From Bacteroidota bacterium (GTDB lineage Bacteria > Bacteroidota > Bacteroidia > Sphingobacteriales > Sphingobacteriaceae), in the NCBI GenBank assembly GCA_013289045.1, contig JABDAU010000003.1, positions 1-64,000 of the forward strand: a DNA stretch of 64,000 bases. The letters run 5' to 3'. The notes under the pieces are model-generated. The model saw only the letters and a list, made by a program, of their open reading frames with translations, did not search any database and had not been told where the DNA came from. Positions 40,783-50,847 of the stretch are shown piece by piece (position 1 is the first letter of the stretch; every line of letters begins with the position of its first letter). Made by a program: the position numbers and the translations under genes.

Positions 40783-41685
40783 CTACAGAAATTTCGGATT
40801 AACAGCCCCTCTTCCGAAGCGGTAGCTAAGGGTAACCTCGTGGGTAGCGGAGTTAGCGGCGCTGAAGTTGCCGGCTGCGGTGCCCAGCTGGTAGCTGTAT
40901 CCAAAGCGGAAGTTATCAATGGTGAACGATACGATGCCGGCAGCCTGCTTATCGGTGCGGTAGCTTGCGCCGAGGCCGAGGGCATTCTCTATGAACAGGG
41001 TGCCGGACAGGGCCATCACGGCGGGGGTGCCTTTTGCGTAGGCCACCAGCATGGCGGGCCTGAACTTAAAGTTGTCGTCGAGCGTGGCCAGGTAGCCGCC
41101 TTCGAAGTAATAATGATTTTCCAGGTCCACCTGGCTTACGGTGGCGGCATTGCCCAGGCTGCGGATGGTGAGCTCGGGGGCCGACAGGCCCAGGTAATAG
41201 TCGTCGCTGTAGAGCATCACGCCAAAGCCGAGGTTGGGGTTGGTCTGCCTGACGTCGGCAAACTGCGGATCGGCAGGATCAGGGTCCTGGAACACATATT
41301 TGCGCAGACCGGCATTCAGCGATACGGCCAGAAACTGGCTGGTGGTGAGCTGCACCGACTTGGCAAAAAAGGCGTTGAACTCGGTCAGCGTCTCCGGCCC
41401 TTCGGAATTGTTCTTGATGACCAGCCCTGCGGAACCATTGATGTTCTCAAAAGGGATATTCGCATTGAGCAGCAGCGCGGTCGGCGCGCCGTTCTGGATC
41501 TGGACAAGCTGCCTGCTCACCAGCGAGCTCACCGAGCCTGCCTTGTCCAGCACGGCATAGGCCTGGTTGTAGGGCGTCAGGTTATCGGCAAACTGCGTGT
41601 ATTTGATCAGGCTCTGCTGTGCACTTGCGCACAGGCCCGTTAAAAGCAATCCTGCTGAAAAAATGGTCTTTTTGAAGTAGTTCAC
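40783..41685 (-). CDS. Type IX secretion system PorP/SprF-family membrane protein
   Basis: QQSLIKYTQFADNLTPYNQAYA start and beta-barrel C-terminus; directly downstream of a CHU_C-bearing giant protein. Confidence 0.9.
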   Translation of the reverse strand: MNYFKKTIFSAGLLLTGLCASAQQSLIKYTQFADNLTPYNQAYAVLDKAGSVSSLVSRQLVQIQNGAPTALLLNANIPFENINGSAGLVIKNNSEGPETLTEFNAFFAKSVQLTTSQFLAVSLNAGLRKYVFQDPDPADPQFADVRQTNPNLGFGVMLYSDDYYLGLSAPELTIRSLGNAATVSQVDLENHYYFEGGYLATLDDNFKFRPAMLVAYAKGTPAVMALSGTLFIENALGLGASYRTDKQAAGIVSFTIDNFRFGYSYQLGTAAGNFSAANSATHEVTLSYRFGRGAVNPKFL

Positions 41686-41738
41686 GTTCCGCTAAAAAAA
41701 TAAAAGATCACGTTTAGTTCAATATATCATTCATTCTA

Positions 41739-41779
41739 AAGCTAAAAGCAGTCCCCCGGGGGAGGCCTGCTTTAGCTTG
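41739..41779. repeat. Hairpin between giant gene and porP/sprF (aagctaaaagcag ... ctgctttagctt with cccccggggg centre)
   Basis: Near-perfect inverted repeat in the 112-bp gap; could be attenuator or terminator. Confidence 0.6.
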
Positions 41780-41797
41780 TTCTATGGTACCCTTTTC

Positions 41798-44700
41798 TTA
41801 GTATTTCAATACGAAATAACCTGTTTTATGACGGGCTGCGCCGTCTTTTTTGTAATCCAGCATATAGTAATAGGTCCCCGGCGGCAGCATGGCCCGGTTA
41901 AGGCTGGAATGGCCGTCGAACGCCTTGCTGTTATTGTCATAGCCGGCCGCTTCGTACACCTTCGCCCCGCCCTTGTTGATGACCACAAGCCTGTTGTCGG
42001 GATAAGCAGCGATGTTATCTATTTTCAGCACTTCGTTGATGCCGTCCCCGTCAGGCGTTACGGCCTGGTGTACGGTCACCTCATTTATGACTGTTTCCTG
42101 CTGCGGTACCTGTAAAGGTATGGCTGCCAGGCTGGCGCCGCCCGCGCTGCTCTTGCTGATGCTCACCACATAGCTGTTTTGCTCACCATCGCCGGAGGTC
42201 ACTACCGCGGTCACGATGGTCGGTGTGCCGTCGGTGTTCAGCGTTATAGGTGCAGAGGCTACTCCGCTGGCGGTGGTGATGCCGTTAACGGTGATGGCAG
42301 CACTCGTCGTATCATCGGCCGTAACCGTCAGCATCACGCTGGTTACCGTACCGGCTACCGATGTGGTATAATCGTTCTCGTTGCGCACCGTGGTGCTTAC
42401 GGCGGTCAGCTTGGCCGAAGGCGTCAGCTTCAGGGTGGCGACCAGGTCGCTCGATCCGTTTTTGCTGATGCTGATCACATAGCTTTTCTGCTCGCCGTCC
42501 TGGGCCGTTACCACGGCGGTCACCAGGGTAGACGTGCCATCGGTGTTCAGCGTTATGGGCGCCGAAGGCGTGCCGCTGACCGCTGTTGTGCCGTTGATCT
42601 TAACGGTGGCAGCCGGGTCTTCTGTTATCGCGGTCAGCGTTACGCTGGTAGTGGCAGCGCTTACCGACGTGGTATAGCCGGCCTGGGTAGCGCTGGTGCT
42701 CACCGTGGTCAGCCTGGCTACAGGCGACAGCCGGAGCGTGGCGGTCACATCGTTCGAGCCGTTTTTACTGATGCTGATCACATGTGTCTTCTGTTCCCCG
42801 TCACGTGCGGTGATCAATGCGGTCACCAGTGTCGGCGTGCCGTCGGTGTTCAGCGTTATTGGTGCTGAAGGCGTGCCACTGGCGGTGGTGATGCTGTTGA
42901 TCTTAATGCCGGCCTGCGGGTCGTCTGCCGTAACCGTCAGCGTTACGCTTGGGGTAGCGGCATTCACAGACGTAGTATAGTTGCTCTGGTTGGTCAGGCC
43001 GCCGTTGCTTACCGAGGTGAGCGTAGCTGACGGTGTCAGCTTCAGGCTGGCGGTCAGGTCGCTCGATCCGTTCTTACTGATCGTGACCACGTAGCTTTTG
43101 TGTGTGCCATCCTGTGCGGTGACTACCGTGGTTACCACGGTCGGCGTACCGTCGCCGTTCAGCTGTACCGGTGCCGAAGGAGCGCCGCTGGCTACCGGCG
43201 TGCCGTTCACCGTTATGGTGGCGCTCGGGTCATGCGCGGTCGTGGTAATGCTCACGCTGCTGACCGACGGGTCTACCGAAGTGGCGTAACCGATGGCGGC
43301 GGCAGTGCTGCTGACCACGTTCAGCCACGATCTCGGGTTAAGCACCAGCGTCGCTGCTACATCGCTGGAAGTGGTTTTAATAATGTTGAGCTTATAGTTC
43401 TTCACGGCGCCGTTACCGGCCTTTACCGCTACGGTGATATTGCTGGAGGCAGCGGTCAGCGTGAACGGAACAGGTGACCCGGATGCAGGGATCCTGCCGT
43501 TGATGTTCAGTGTCGCTTCGGGATCCTCCGCAGTGGCGGTAAGCGTTACGGCGGATATGGCCGTAGTGGCGGTATACGTTAACGTAGCCGGGTTAAATAC
43601 CGGGCTTAACGTGCTGCCGCTAAAGACGAGGCTGCTGAGGTTATTGTCTGTAGAATGCGCCCTTGCAATGACGATGGTATAGGTGCCCATGCTGGTGCCG
43701 TTACCTGCCGTGATCACCGTAGTGATGGTGTTAGCGCCCGGTGCCAGCGGGATGGTAGCCGGGTCGGCCGTGGTGGAGACCGTATTGCCGTTCACTTTTA
43801 CCACTATCGTTTCGCCGGCATCACCCAGGGTTGGTGTCAGGATCACTGATGAGGTTGCGTTTGGAACGCTTGCCGTATAGCCGGTGGTATTCTGGTTGAA
43901 TGCCGGTTTGAGCGTGCCGCTGCTGATGGTGATGTTATTGACCGTTGTAACGGATGATCCTGCACGGGTGATGATCAGCCCATAGGTGCCGGTGGTTACG
44001 CCGTCCTGCGCGGTCACGATGATAGGGATGCTGTTCATCCCAACATGCAATGAGATGTTCTTTGCCTGGTTCGAGGTGGCTGCACCGTTATTAATCGTCA
44101 GCGTGGCATTGGGGTTACTGGTCATCGCCGTTACATCGATGGACGATATGGCATTGCTTACGCTTGCCGTATAGCTGGTGGTAGCAGGGCTGAAGGACTG
44201 GTCAAGCGAGATGCCGGAGCCCAGGGTTAAATTTGCCAGCGTGGCGTCGGTGGACTGCACCACGAAAGTCGGTGCAGGGCCTGCTGCCGGCGCCAGGTTG
44301 CCGGCTTTATCCACTGCCGTGCCTGTTGCCAGGCTGATGCCCAGTGTGCCCGTACCAGTGATGTTGGATATCGTAATGGTAGATACTTCTCCTGTACCGC
44401 TGACCGAAACCGAGCCGTTTGCCGTACCGGTTTTGTTCAGCGTTACGTCGGCCGGGCTTAGGGTAACGGCGCTGAAGTTGGCGTCGCCGTAATATACCGT
44501 ATAGGTGACCGGGCCGCTGACAGTACCGCTGACCGAAGGGTTACCGATGCTGATGGACGGCAGGATATGGTCTGTCGTATCGGCCTGGCCGGTAAATGGC
44601 AGGGTGTTGGTCAGATTAGGGCTGATAGCTGTCGCATCGGCCAGGTTCAGGGTCAGGGTGCCGTCGCCGCTGATCGCGTTTGCGGTGATGTCATATTCCG

Positions 44701-47700
44701 AGGCCGATGTGGCGGTTACACTTGCTACCGTGCCGGTGGCTGTGCCCGTTGGGGTAATGGTAAAGGCCGATGTGGTTAAACCGGTTACACTGCCGGAGAA
44801 TATGGCATGCCAGGTGGCTGTTGCGGCATTGGTTACGCCCGGGGTTTTCAGGTTCAGGCTCACCAGTGCTGCGCTCAGCGAGAACTCGATGTCGGCGCCC
44901 GAAGCGATATCGTTATTGAAGGAATTATTGCCTGCAAGGTCGGTGATGCTCACAGTAAAGTGTACCCTGCCCGGGGTATCGCCGCTCGTCATGGTATAGG
45001 TGGCGATGTAATTATTGACGCCCACGCTGTCTGCTGTTACGCTATGGCCGGCGATGGTCACCACCGGTGTCCTGACCGGCTCGTTCGAGCCGAAGTGCAG
45101 CGTGATCACATTGCCTACCACCGCTACCGCGTAGTTCGGGTTATTGGACAGGTCATACAGCGGTGAGATCTGCGGCGGGGTTTTGTCCACCGTATAGGTG
45201 TTACCTGCAAATGGCAGGGTATTGGTAAGGGTGGTGGATAAACCTGTGGCATTTGCCAGGCTCAGGGTCAGCGTGCCGTCCGTCGTGCCGGTGTTCAGCT
45301 TCACGTTCCAGGTGGTGCCGCTGCCGGTCACCGAGTTGATGCCGGCTGTGGCAGCCGTACCGCTCAGGGTAAAATTGCTTGCCGACAGGCCGGTGATGGC
45401 CGAGGCGAAGGTTACCTTATAGCTTACCGTGTCTTTATTCGTCAGCAGCGTATCAACTGCTGCAATGGCGTTGATCGTCGTTGGTGCGCTGTTGATGGTG
45501 ATGTTGAGATCTGCCATGGCCTCGCCGCCGGTGTTATAGCCGGTCAGCGTGTAGTCTGTCGCAGGACTGGCCTTTGTTGGCGTACCGCTGATGGTGCCTG
45601 ATGTAGCATCCAGTGTTAACCCTGCCGGTAATGCCGGCGTGATGGTATAGCCGCCTGCGGGCTGCAGCACATCGATCACCGAATTGCTGTTATCGCTTAT
45701 ATAAATATTGCTGAATTTATCCAGCGCGATCCCGAACGGGCCGCCGAGCTTATCGGTCAGCGTGCTTACGGTATTACCGCCTGCTGCGATCTCTTTTACC
45801 GTGTTCAGGTCCAGCACGAACACATTGCCTTTGGTATCTGCCGCTACACCGCTTGCTGAATTAAAACCGCTGCCGATCTTTACAGGCGTGCCGTAAGTGC
45901 CGGGGCCCGATGCCGGGATCTTGATGATCTTGCCGTCAGGGTCGGCCGCATCGGCTACATATAAGTTGTTTGCCGAATCCACCGCTACGCCGTAAGGATT
46001 GGAAAATGTGGTATTGAGATCTGTTACCGTCCTGCCTGCATCGTTTTTGATCTCGGACAGGGTGCTGAAATTGTTTAAAACGAAGATGTTACCGCTGTGG
46101 TCGACCGCTACGCCGGTAGGGGCGGTGGAGTTGAACGTTGCCGTCTGCCCCTGCGGGGTCAGCGCTATCTGCCTTAGCACGAAGCCGCCCAGGTCCGCTA
46201 TATACAGGTTATTGCCTGCCGAATCCACCGCGATGCCGTAAGGCACCTGCGACAGGCTGTCTACCACCACCGGCGTACCGCCGCCTTTTGGCATTTTACT
46301 TACCGTGCCGGTGGTATAATTTGCTACATAGATATTGCCCGCCGCATCGGTAGCGATGCCGGTAGGGGTATCGAACGAGGTGCTGTTCACCACTTTTGGC
46401 CATTGGCTGTAGCCGCCCGGTGCGGCTATGCCGCTGAATGGTGAGGTAAGCGGCGCTATAGGCACCGTAGCGGTATAGACTTCCGTCATATTTGCGGAGC
46501 TGCCTGAAGCGATCGCCGGCGGCGCTGCGGCACGGTTGATCGTTACCGTATAGCTCCTTACCGTATCCGGCGAAGTGACCGTGATCGTGATCGTGTTATC
46601 GCCTTCGCTCAGCGGGATGCTTTGCGACGGCGTGCCCGAGGTTACCGCCTGGCTGTTCACCGTCATCGTCGCGATCGAGCTCACCAATGTCGGCGTCAGC
46701 GTTACCGAGCTTACCGTATTGGCCACCGAGGCCGTGAACGTATTGTTCGCCGGGTCCTGGATCGTTCTTGGGTTCAGTACGCCGCTGCTCGACGTTAACC
46801 TTAACAGATCAGCGCTGATGTCTTTGTGGATCGTGAGTGTGTAGGTTTTATTGATAGAACCGTCTGCACTGGTAACCATGATCGGGATACTATTGTCGCC
46901 CTCCTGTAGCGGTACATAGAATGGCGTGCCTGATGGCTCAGGCGTGCCTGCATAAGTAATAACCGCAGTATTATCCGCGGCAGTGGCTGTAATGCCTATT
47001 GAGGTTATATCGTCTGTTACTTCGGCAGCGTAGCTTATGGTTGCCGCGCCGAATGTTGGCGTAAGTGTACCCTGATCGATGATTAAGGAGGAAAGATCAG
47101 CCGATAGCCTTGTAACAGTAAGCGTGTAAGGATATGCTGCACCCAGATTATCACTGCCGGGGGCGTTGATCGCAATCGTATTACTGCCAATCTGCAACGG
47201 AACGCTTACCGTAGTTCCCGAAGGTTTAGATACACCGTTGATACTAACAGCACTGCCGGAGAAAGTAACCGGTGTTAACTGTAGTGCATCGGTTGTCTCC
47301 GTGGCTGTATAACTAAATGTTGATTGGGCAAATGAAGGATTTAAAGTGCCTGCATTTAATGCCAGGCTCTTGAGATCATATACGGGTACGAAATAGTAAG
47401 TGTACGTTTTGGTCGTCACACCATCCTGCGCGGTTACTTTTATTTTTACATAAGTGGTATCTGTATAAGAAAAACTGAGCTGCTGCGACGCTGTATTATT
47501 TGGTACGCCTACGCCGTTAACCATGACTGTCGCAAAGGAATTAGTTAGCTGCGGCGTCACCGTAAAATTAGCATTGCCGGCCGGCACAAAAGCGCGCACA
47601 ATAGTATTGGCCCCGCCTAAGGAACCTGTTGACGTTGCGTTGGTAAGATTGGCGCTTACCAGGGTGGCATCGTGCGATGGCTGAGTGGTTACTGTAATAA

Positions 47701-50700
47701 TATTTGATGGCGCACCTAAACCGGCTGTCGCATCAGTGATAGCTTCCACGCGGTAATAATAAGGGGTATTTGCTGTCAGGCCGGTAATATTAAGCGATGT
47801 TGCTGTGCTGCTGAACGGCGAACCGGTAACAGGCGAACCGAAATCGGCGGTTTTTGATACCTCTAACTGATAGCCGGTAACTGTGCCGATAGTGGGCGCA
47901 GTCCAATTTGCTGTGAAGCTGGTTACGGTATCTTGTGTTGCAGCAATCGCTACAGGTATTACCATAGCATCACTGGCTACCCAGTTGCTGGTTGTACCGG
48001 TTAGGGCGAAAGACGCTACCGTTCCGTTATACCCGCTTTTGCTATCAATTAATGTAGTTATGCCGGTGTTTGTACCACCGGGTGTGCCGTTATCAAAATT
48101 ATAATAGTTAACAAGGCTGGCAGGTACAGCTGATGTTGTACTCACCATATCTGCCTGTATGTTGGCTTGTGTTAAAGCGGTGTTGTATACGCGTACTTCA
48201 TCAACAGCGCCATTTAAAAAGCTATTTTCCCCGGGGTCGTAACCTATTGTTATATTATTTGTGCTGTTATATAGCAACGGCGTGCCTGCCGGAATAGTAC
48301 CACCGCCCACCTGGTTGCCATTGACATAAATAGTGTATGTGCCGGGTACTATAACATATGCAATATGCATCCATTGCCCTGCCTTGTAGTTAAAGCTGGC
48401 ATTGATGGCGGTGTTTAGCCATCCCGATCCGCTACCTATATCGCCATGTATGGTGTTACCGCCAGTTATTTGAACGTCAAAGGACGTAACCGAGCCGTTC
48501 CTGGTGCTGAAAACGTGCATATCCTTGGTGCCGTCATTTGGTTTTACCCATGCTTCTACCGTAAATCTGCCGGTTATTGCAGTTGATGGGGTACCCATAA
48601 TCACACCATCGTTAGATCCGTCGAAAACAAGCGCATTGCCCGGCGGAACGAATTGCCTGATCACCGTAATGGTATACGTTTTGGTGGTTGAGCCATCCGG
48701 GGCTGTACCTGTTACATTAATGGTATTAGTGCCTTGTACTAAGGATATAGCCGAAGTAGCTGTACCTGAGGTAGCAGCAGCGCCGTTCACCGTAATTGTA
48801 GTACTTGCCTGGTTATGAGTGGCAGTAACAGTGACCGATGATGTTGAATTAGGAACAGTGGCAGTATATGATGTAGTGGTTGATGAAAAAGTTGGCGATA
48901 ACGTACCGGACCCCAGTGCTATCGAAGCCATTGATGCATCGTTGGATAATGTGTTAAAAGAAGATACGGCGCCATAATTGGTTCCGGCGACACTTATAGC
49001 ATAGGCCCTTACATAATAAGTAATGCCCGGAGTTAAGCCGGAGATAGTGGCTGAGTAAGAACCCGTCCCGGTGCCGTTGGCGGCTTTGGTATCGCTGGTA
49101 GTTGGCGTAGTATTGGTTGTACTGTAAACTACACCGCGATCGGTTACAGGGGCATCGCTTTGTGTAACGCTTCCACCAAGAATAGCGGAAGTTCCTGTTA
49201 TAGATGCCGGCGTGCTGGTTGAAACTACCGGTAACTGCGGCGCAGCCCTGGTAACCGTTATATTATACGTTTTTGTGGTAGTATTGTCCTGCGCAGTACC
49301 TTTCACAGAAATCGTATTATCGCCAACAGCCAAATTGATAGAACCGGAGGCCGTACCTGAAGTAACAGCAGTGCCGTTAACCTGTATAGTTGCATTTGCC
49401 TGTTCATGCGTAGGCGTTACTGTGGTGGCCGTAGTAGCATATGCAACTGAAGCGGTATAAGTTGTATTTGCTGCAGTAAAGCCAGGCGACAGGGAGGCGG
49501 AACTTAATGATATTGCTGACATCGATGCATCGTTAGATACCGTAGTAAACGATGATACCGAGCCATAGCTGGTTCCTGCCGCGCTGATGGCATAAGCACG
49601 TACGTAATAGGTGGTAACTGCGTTGAGCCCGGTTAAGCTTGATGAAAAACTTCCTGTACCGGTGCCAATGGCAAATTTGGAGTCGCTGGTGGTAGGCGTA
49701 CTATTGCTTGAGCTGTAAACCACGCCACGATCAGTTACCAAAGCATCGCTACGGGTAATGTTGCCGCCAACTGTTACCGATGTTGACGATATTGATGATG
49801 GAGTTGCTGTTGTAAGTATTGGCCGTTGCGGTGCTGCAATCCCCCCTATTACCTGGCTTCCGGATAGGCCGAGCGTTGTAGCTGAAAGAAACGTCGATAG
49901 CGTCCCGTCACTAAGACTAACTGAATAAATATTCTTGCTTGCACTATCGAAAACGTAGGCCAGGTTATGGCCAAAATCGAATGCAGCACTATATGGGTTA
50001 GTAAACATGCTCGATTTGATGGCCGTATAGCCTGTACCATCCGGATGCACTTTATAAACGGCATCGTTTGCTGCAGTGGTGGTAATGCCAGGAGAGGTGT
50101 TCCCGTCTGAGGTGACGAGGTAAATGTAGTCAGTAGTAGGGTCGTAATCCATTTGAATACCAAATAATGAACCCGTCCCCGCCGTTGTGGCAAAGTGAGT
50201 TGCAGAACCGTTACTTAGGTTGATGGTATATATACTATGGTCGGCAAACAGGTTTTCATAAACGAATGCCCTGTTATTTGGGATATCCAGCTTCATTAAT
50301 TCCGGGTTATCACAGAAACCGGAGGCTACTGTCGTACTGCCCGTCCCATCGGGCTTAACCTTCACCAGTACATCGCCGCTGCTTGCTGATGTTGGTGCAG
50401 CATCCTGTACAACATAATAGATATAATTATTTACCGCATCGTAATCAATAGCCTGAAGGCGCCCTGCTACCGCCAGGGGTATTGATGTGGTAACTGTGCC
50501 GTTGCTAAGATTAACTACCTTGATTGCCAGCGAATTTGGCAGGCTTGTTGAAGATGAAAATGCCTCGTAAACGAAAGCCCTGCTATTTGGCAGATCGAGT
50601 GACATGAGCGTTGGCGAGGGAGTGAAATTGGTCATGATCTGGGTGATCGATGAACCATCATAATTCACTTTTTTGATAGCGTCGGTTTCAGTGGACCCAT

Positions 50701-50836
50701 TGGCATCGTTGTAGGTATAATATACCTGTGCCTGGCTGCGCTGAGCGAAAGCGGTTAGCATTATGCTTATAGCCAGCGCCAGCAGGCGCATAGGGTTATA
50801 AGCGGTTCTCTTTACAATACGTACAAGTTTACTCAT
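41798..50836 (-). CDS. Giant (3012 aa) secreted multidomain repeat protein/adhesin with T9SS type-B C-terminal sorting domain
   Basis: Signal peptide; cadherin-like beta-sandwich repeats (YTASV..VTLTPT..ATITVNGT..SG..I.L..G.NTI.ITVTAQDGT.KTYTITV), FnIII-like modules, LamG, NHL repeats, Ig-like modules; C-terminus TPDGDGINEVLKI...GTYYYMLDYKKDGAARHKTGYFVLKY. Confidence 0.93.
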   Translation of the reverse strand: MSKLVRIVKRTAYNPMRLLALAISIMLTAFAQRSQAQVYYTYNDANGSTETDAIKKVNYDGSSITQIMTNFTPSPTLMSLDLPNSRAFVYEAFSSSTSLPNSLAIKVVNLSNGTVTTSIPLAVAGRLQAIDYDAVNNYIYYVVQDAAPTSASSGDVLVKVKPDGTGSTTVASGFCDNPELMKLDIPNNRAFVYENLFADHSIYTINLSNGSATHFATTAGTGSLFGIQMDYDPTTDYIYLVTSDGNTSPGITTTAANDAVYKVHPDGTGYTAIKSSMFTNPYSAAFDFGHNLAYVFDSASKNIYSVSLSDGTLSTFLSATTLGLSGSQVIGGIAAPQRPILTTATPSSISSTSVTVGGNITRSDALVTDRGVVYSSSNSTPTTSDSKFAIGTGTGSFSSSLTGLNAVTTYYVRAYAISAAGTSYGSVSSFTTVSNDASMSAISLSSASLSPGFTAANTTYTASVAYATTATTVTPTHEQANATIQVNGTAVTSGTASGSINLAVGDNTISVKGTAQDNTTTKTYNITVTRAAPQLPVVSTSTPASITGTSAILGGSVTQSDAPVTDRGVVYSTTNTTPTTSDTKAANGTGTGSYSATISGLTPGITYYVRAYAISVAGTNYGAVSSFNTLSNDASMASIALGSGTLSPTFSSTTTSYTATVPNSTSSVTVTATHNQASTTITVNGAAATSGTATSAISLVQGTNTINVTGTAPDGSTTKTYTITVIRQFVPPGNALVFDGSNDGVIMGTPSTAITGRFTVEAWVKPNDGTKDMHVFSTRNGSVTSFDVQITGGNTIHGDIGSGSGWLNTAINASFNYKAGQWMHIAYVIVPGTYTIYVNGNQVGGGTIPAGTPLLYNSTNNITIGYDPGENSFLNGAVDEVRVYNTALTQANIQADMVSTTSAVPASLVNYYNFDNGTPGGTNTGITTLIDSKSGYNGTVASFALTGTTSNWVASDAMVIPVAIAATQDTVTSFTANWTAPTIGTVTGYQLEVSKTADFGSPVTGSPFSSTATSLNITGLTANTPYYYRVEAITDATAGLGAPSNIITVTTQPSHDATLVSANLTNATSTGSLGGANTIVRAFVPAGNANFTVTPQLTNSFATVMVNGVGVPNNTASQQLSFSYTDTTYVKIKVTAQDGVTTKTYTYYFVPVYDLKSLALNAGTLNPSFAQSTFSYTATETTDALQLTPVTFSGSAVSINGVSKPSGTTVSVPLQIGSNTIAINAPGSDNLGAAYPYTLTVTRLSADLSSLIIDQGTLTPTFGAATISYAAEVTDDITSIGITATAADNTAVITYAGTPEPSGTPFYVPLQEGDNSIPIMVTSADGSINKTYTLTIHKDISADLLRLTSSSGVLNPRTIQDPANNTFTASVANTVSSVTLTPTLVSSIATMTVNSQAVTSGTPSQSIPLSEGDNTITITVTSPDTVRSYTVTINRAAAPPAIASGSSANMTEVYTATVPIAPLTSPFSGIAAPGGYSQWPKVVNSTSFDTPTGIATDAAGNIYVANYTTGTVSKMPKGGGTPVVVDSLSQVPYGIAVDSAGNNLYIADLGGFVLRQIALTPQGQTATFNSTAPTGVAVDHSGNIFVLNNFSTLSEIKNDAGRTVTDLNTTFSNPYGVAVDSANNLYVADAADPDGKIIKIPASGPGTYGTPVKIGSGFNSASGVAADTKGNVFVLDLNTVKEIAAGGNTVSTLTDKLGGPFGIALDKFSNIYISDNSNSVIDVLQPAGGYTITPALPAGLTLDATSGTISGTPTKASPATDYTLTGYNTGGEAMADLNITINSAPTTINAIAAVDTLLTNKDTVSYKVTFASAITGLSASNFTLSGTAATAGINSVTGSGTTWNVKLNTGTTDGTLTLSLANATGLSTTLTNTLPFAGNTYTVDKTPPQISPLYDLSNNPNYAVAVVGNVITLHFGSNEPVRTPVVTIAGHSVTADSVGVNNYIATYTMTSGDTPGRVHFTVSITDLAGNNSFNNDIASGADIEFSLSAALVSLNLKTPGVTNAATATWHAIFSGSVTGLTTSAFTITPTGTATGTVASVTATSASEYDITANAISGDGTLTLNLADATAISPNLTNTLPFTGQADTTDHILPSISIGNPSVSGTVSGPVTYTVYYGDANFSAVTLSPADVTLNKTGTANGSVSVSGTGEVSTITISNITGTGTLGISLATGTAVDKAGNLAPAAGPAPTFVVQSTDATLANLTLGSGISLDQSFSPATTSYTASVSNAISSIDVTAMTSNPNATLTINNGAATSNQAKNISLHVGMNSIPIIVTAQDGVTTGTYGLIITRAGSSVTTVNNITISSGTLKPAFNQNTTGYTASVPNATSSVILTPTLGDAGETIVVKVNGNTVSTTADPATIPLAPGANTITTVITAGNGTSMGTYTIVIARAHSTDNNLSSLVFSGSTLSPVFNPATLTYTATTAISAVTLTATAEDPEATLNINGRIPASGSPVPFTLTAASSNITVAVKAGNGAVKNYKLNIIKTTSSDVAATLVLNPRSWLNVVSSTAAAIGYATSVDPSVSSVSITTTAHDPSATITVNGTPVASGAPSAPVQLNGDGTPTVVTTVVTAQDGTHKSYVVTISKNGSSDLTASLKLTPSATLTSVSNGGLTNQSNYTTSVNAATPSVTLTVTADDPQAGIKINSITTASGTPSAPITLNTDGTPTLVTALITARDGEQKTHVISISKNGSNDVTATLRLSPVARLTTVSTSATQAGYTTSVSAATTSVTLTAITEDPAATVKINGTTAVSGTPSAPITLNTDGTSTLVTAVVTAQDGEQKSYVISISKNGSSDLVATLKLTPSAKLTAVSTTVRNENDYTTSVAGTVTSVMLTVTADDTTSAAITVNGITTASGVASAPITLNTDGTPTIVTAVVTSGDGEQNSYVVSISKSSAGGASLAAIPLQVPQQETVINEVTVHQAVTPDGDGINEVLKIDNIAAYPDNRLVVINKGGAKVYEAAGYDNNSKAFDGHSSLNRAMLPPGTYYYMLDYKKDGAARHKTGYFVLKY

Positions 50837-50847
50837 ATCTTTAATTT

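Noticed and set aside
40840-41643. 267-aa + strand ORF opposite porP/sprF
   Set aside because: GC-rich antisense shadow of a recognised PorP/SprF gene; no start signals or domain
42179-43370. CRISPR-like array because of regular repeats
   Set aside because: Repeats are about 300 bp, coding and in frame with beta-sandwich modules; no short repeat-spacer structure or cas genes
42179-49460. Many long + strand ORFs opposite the giant gene (e.g. 42179-42868, 44505-44999)
   Set aside because: Antisense to a well-supported repeat-containing CDS, biased composition, repetitive V/A/T-rich or R/G-rich translations without domains; shadow ORFs
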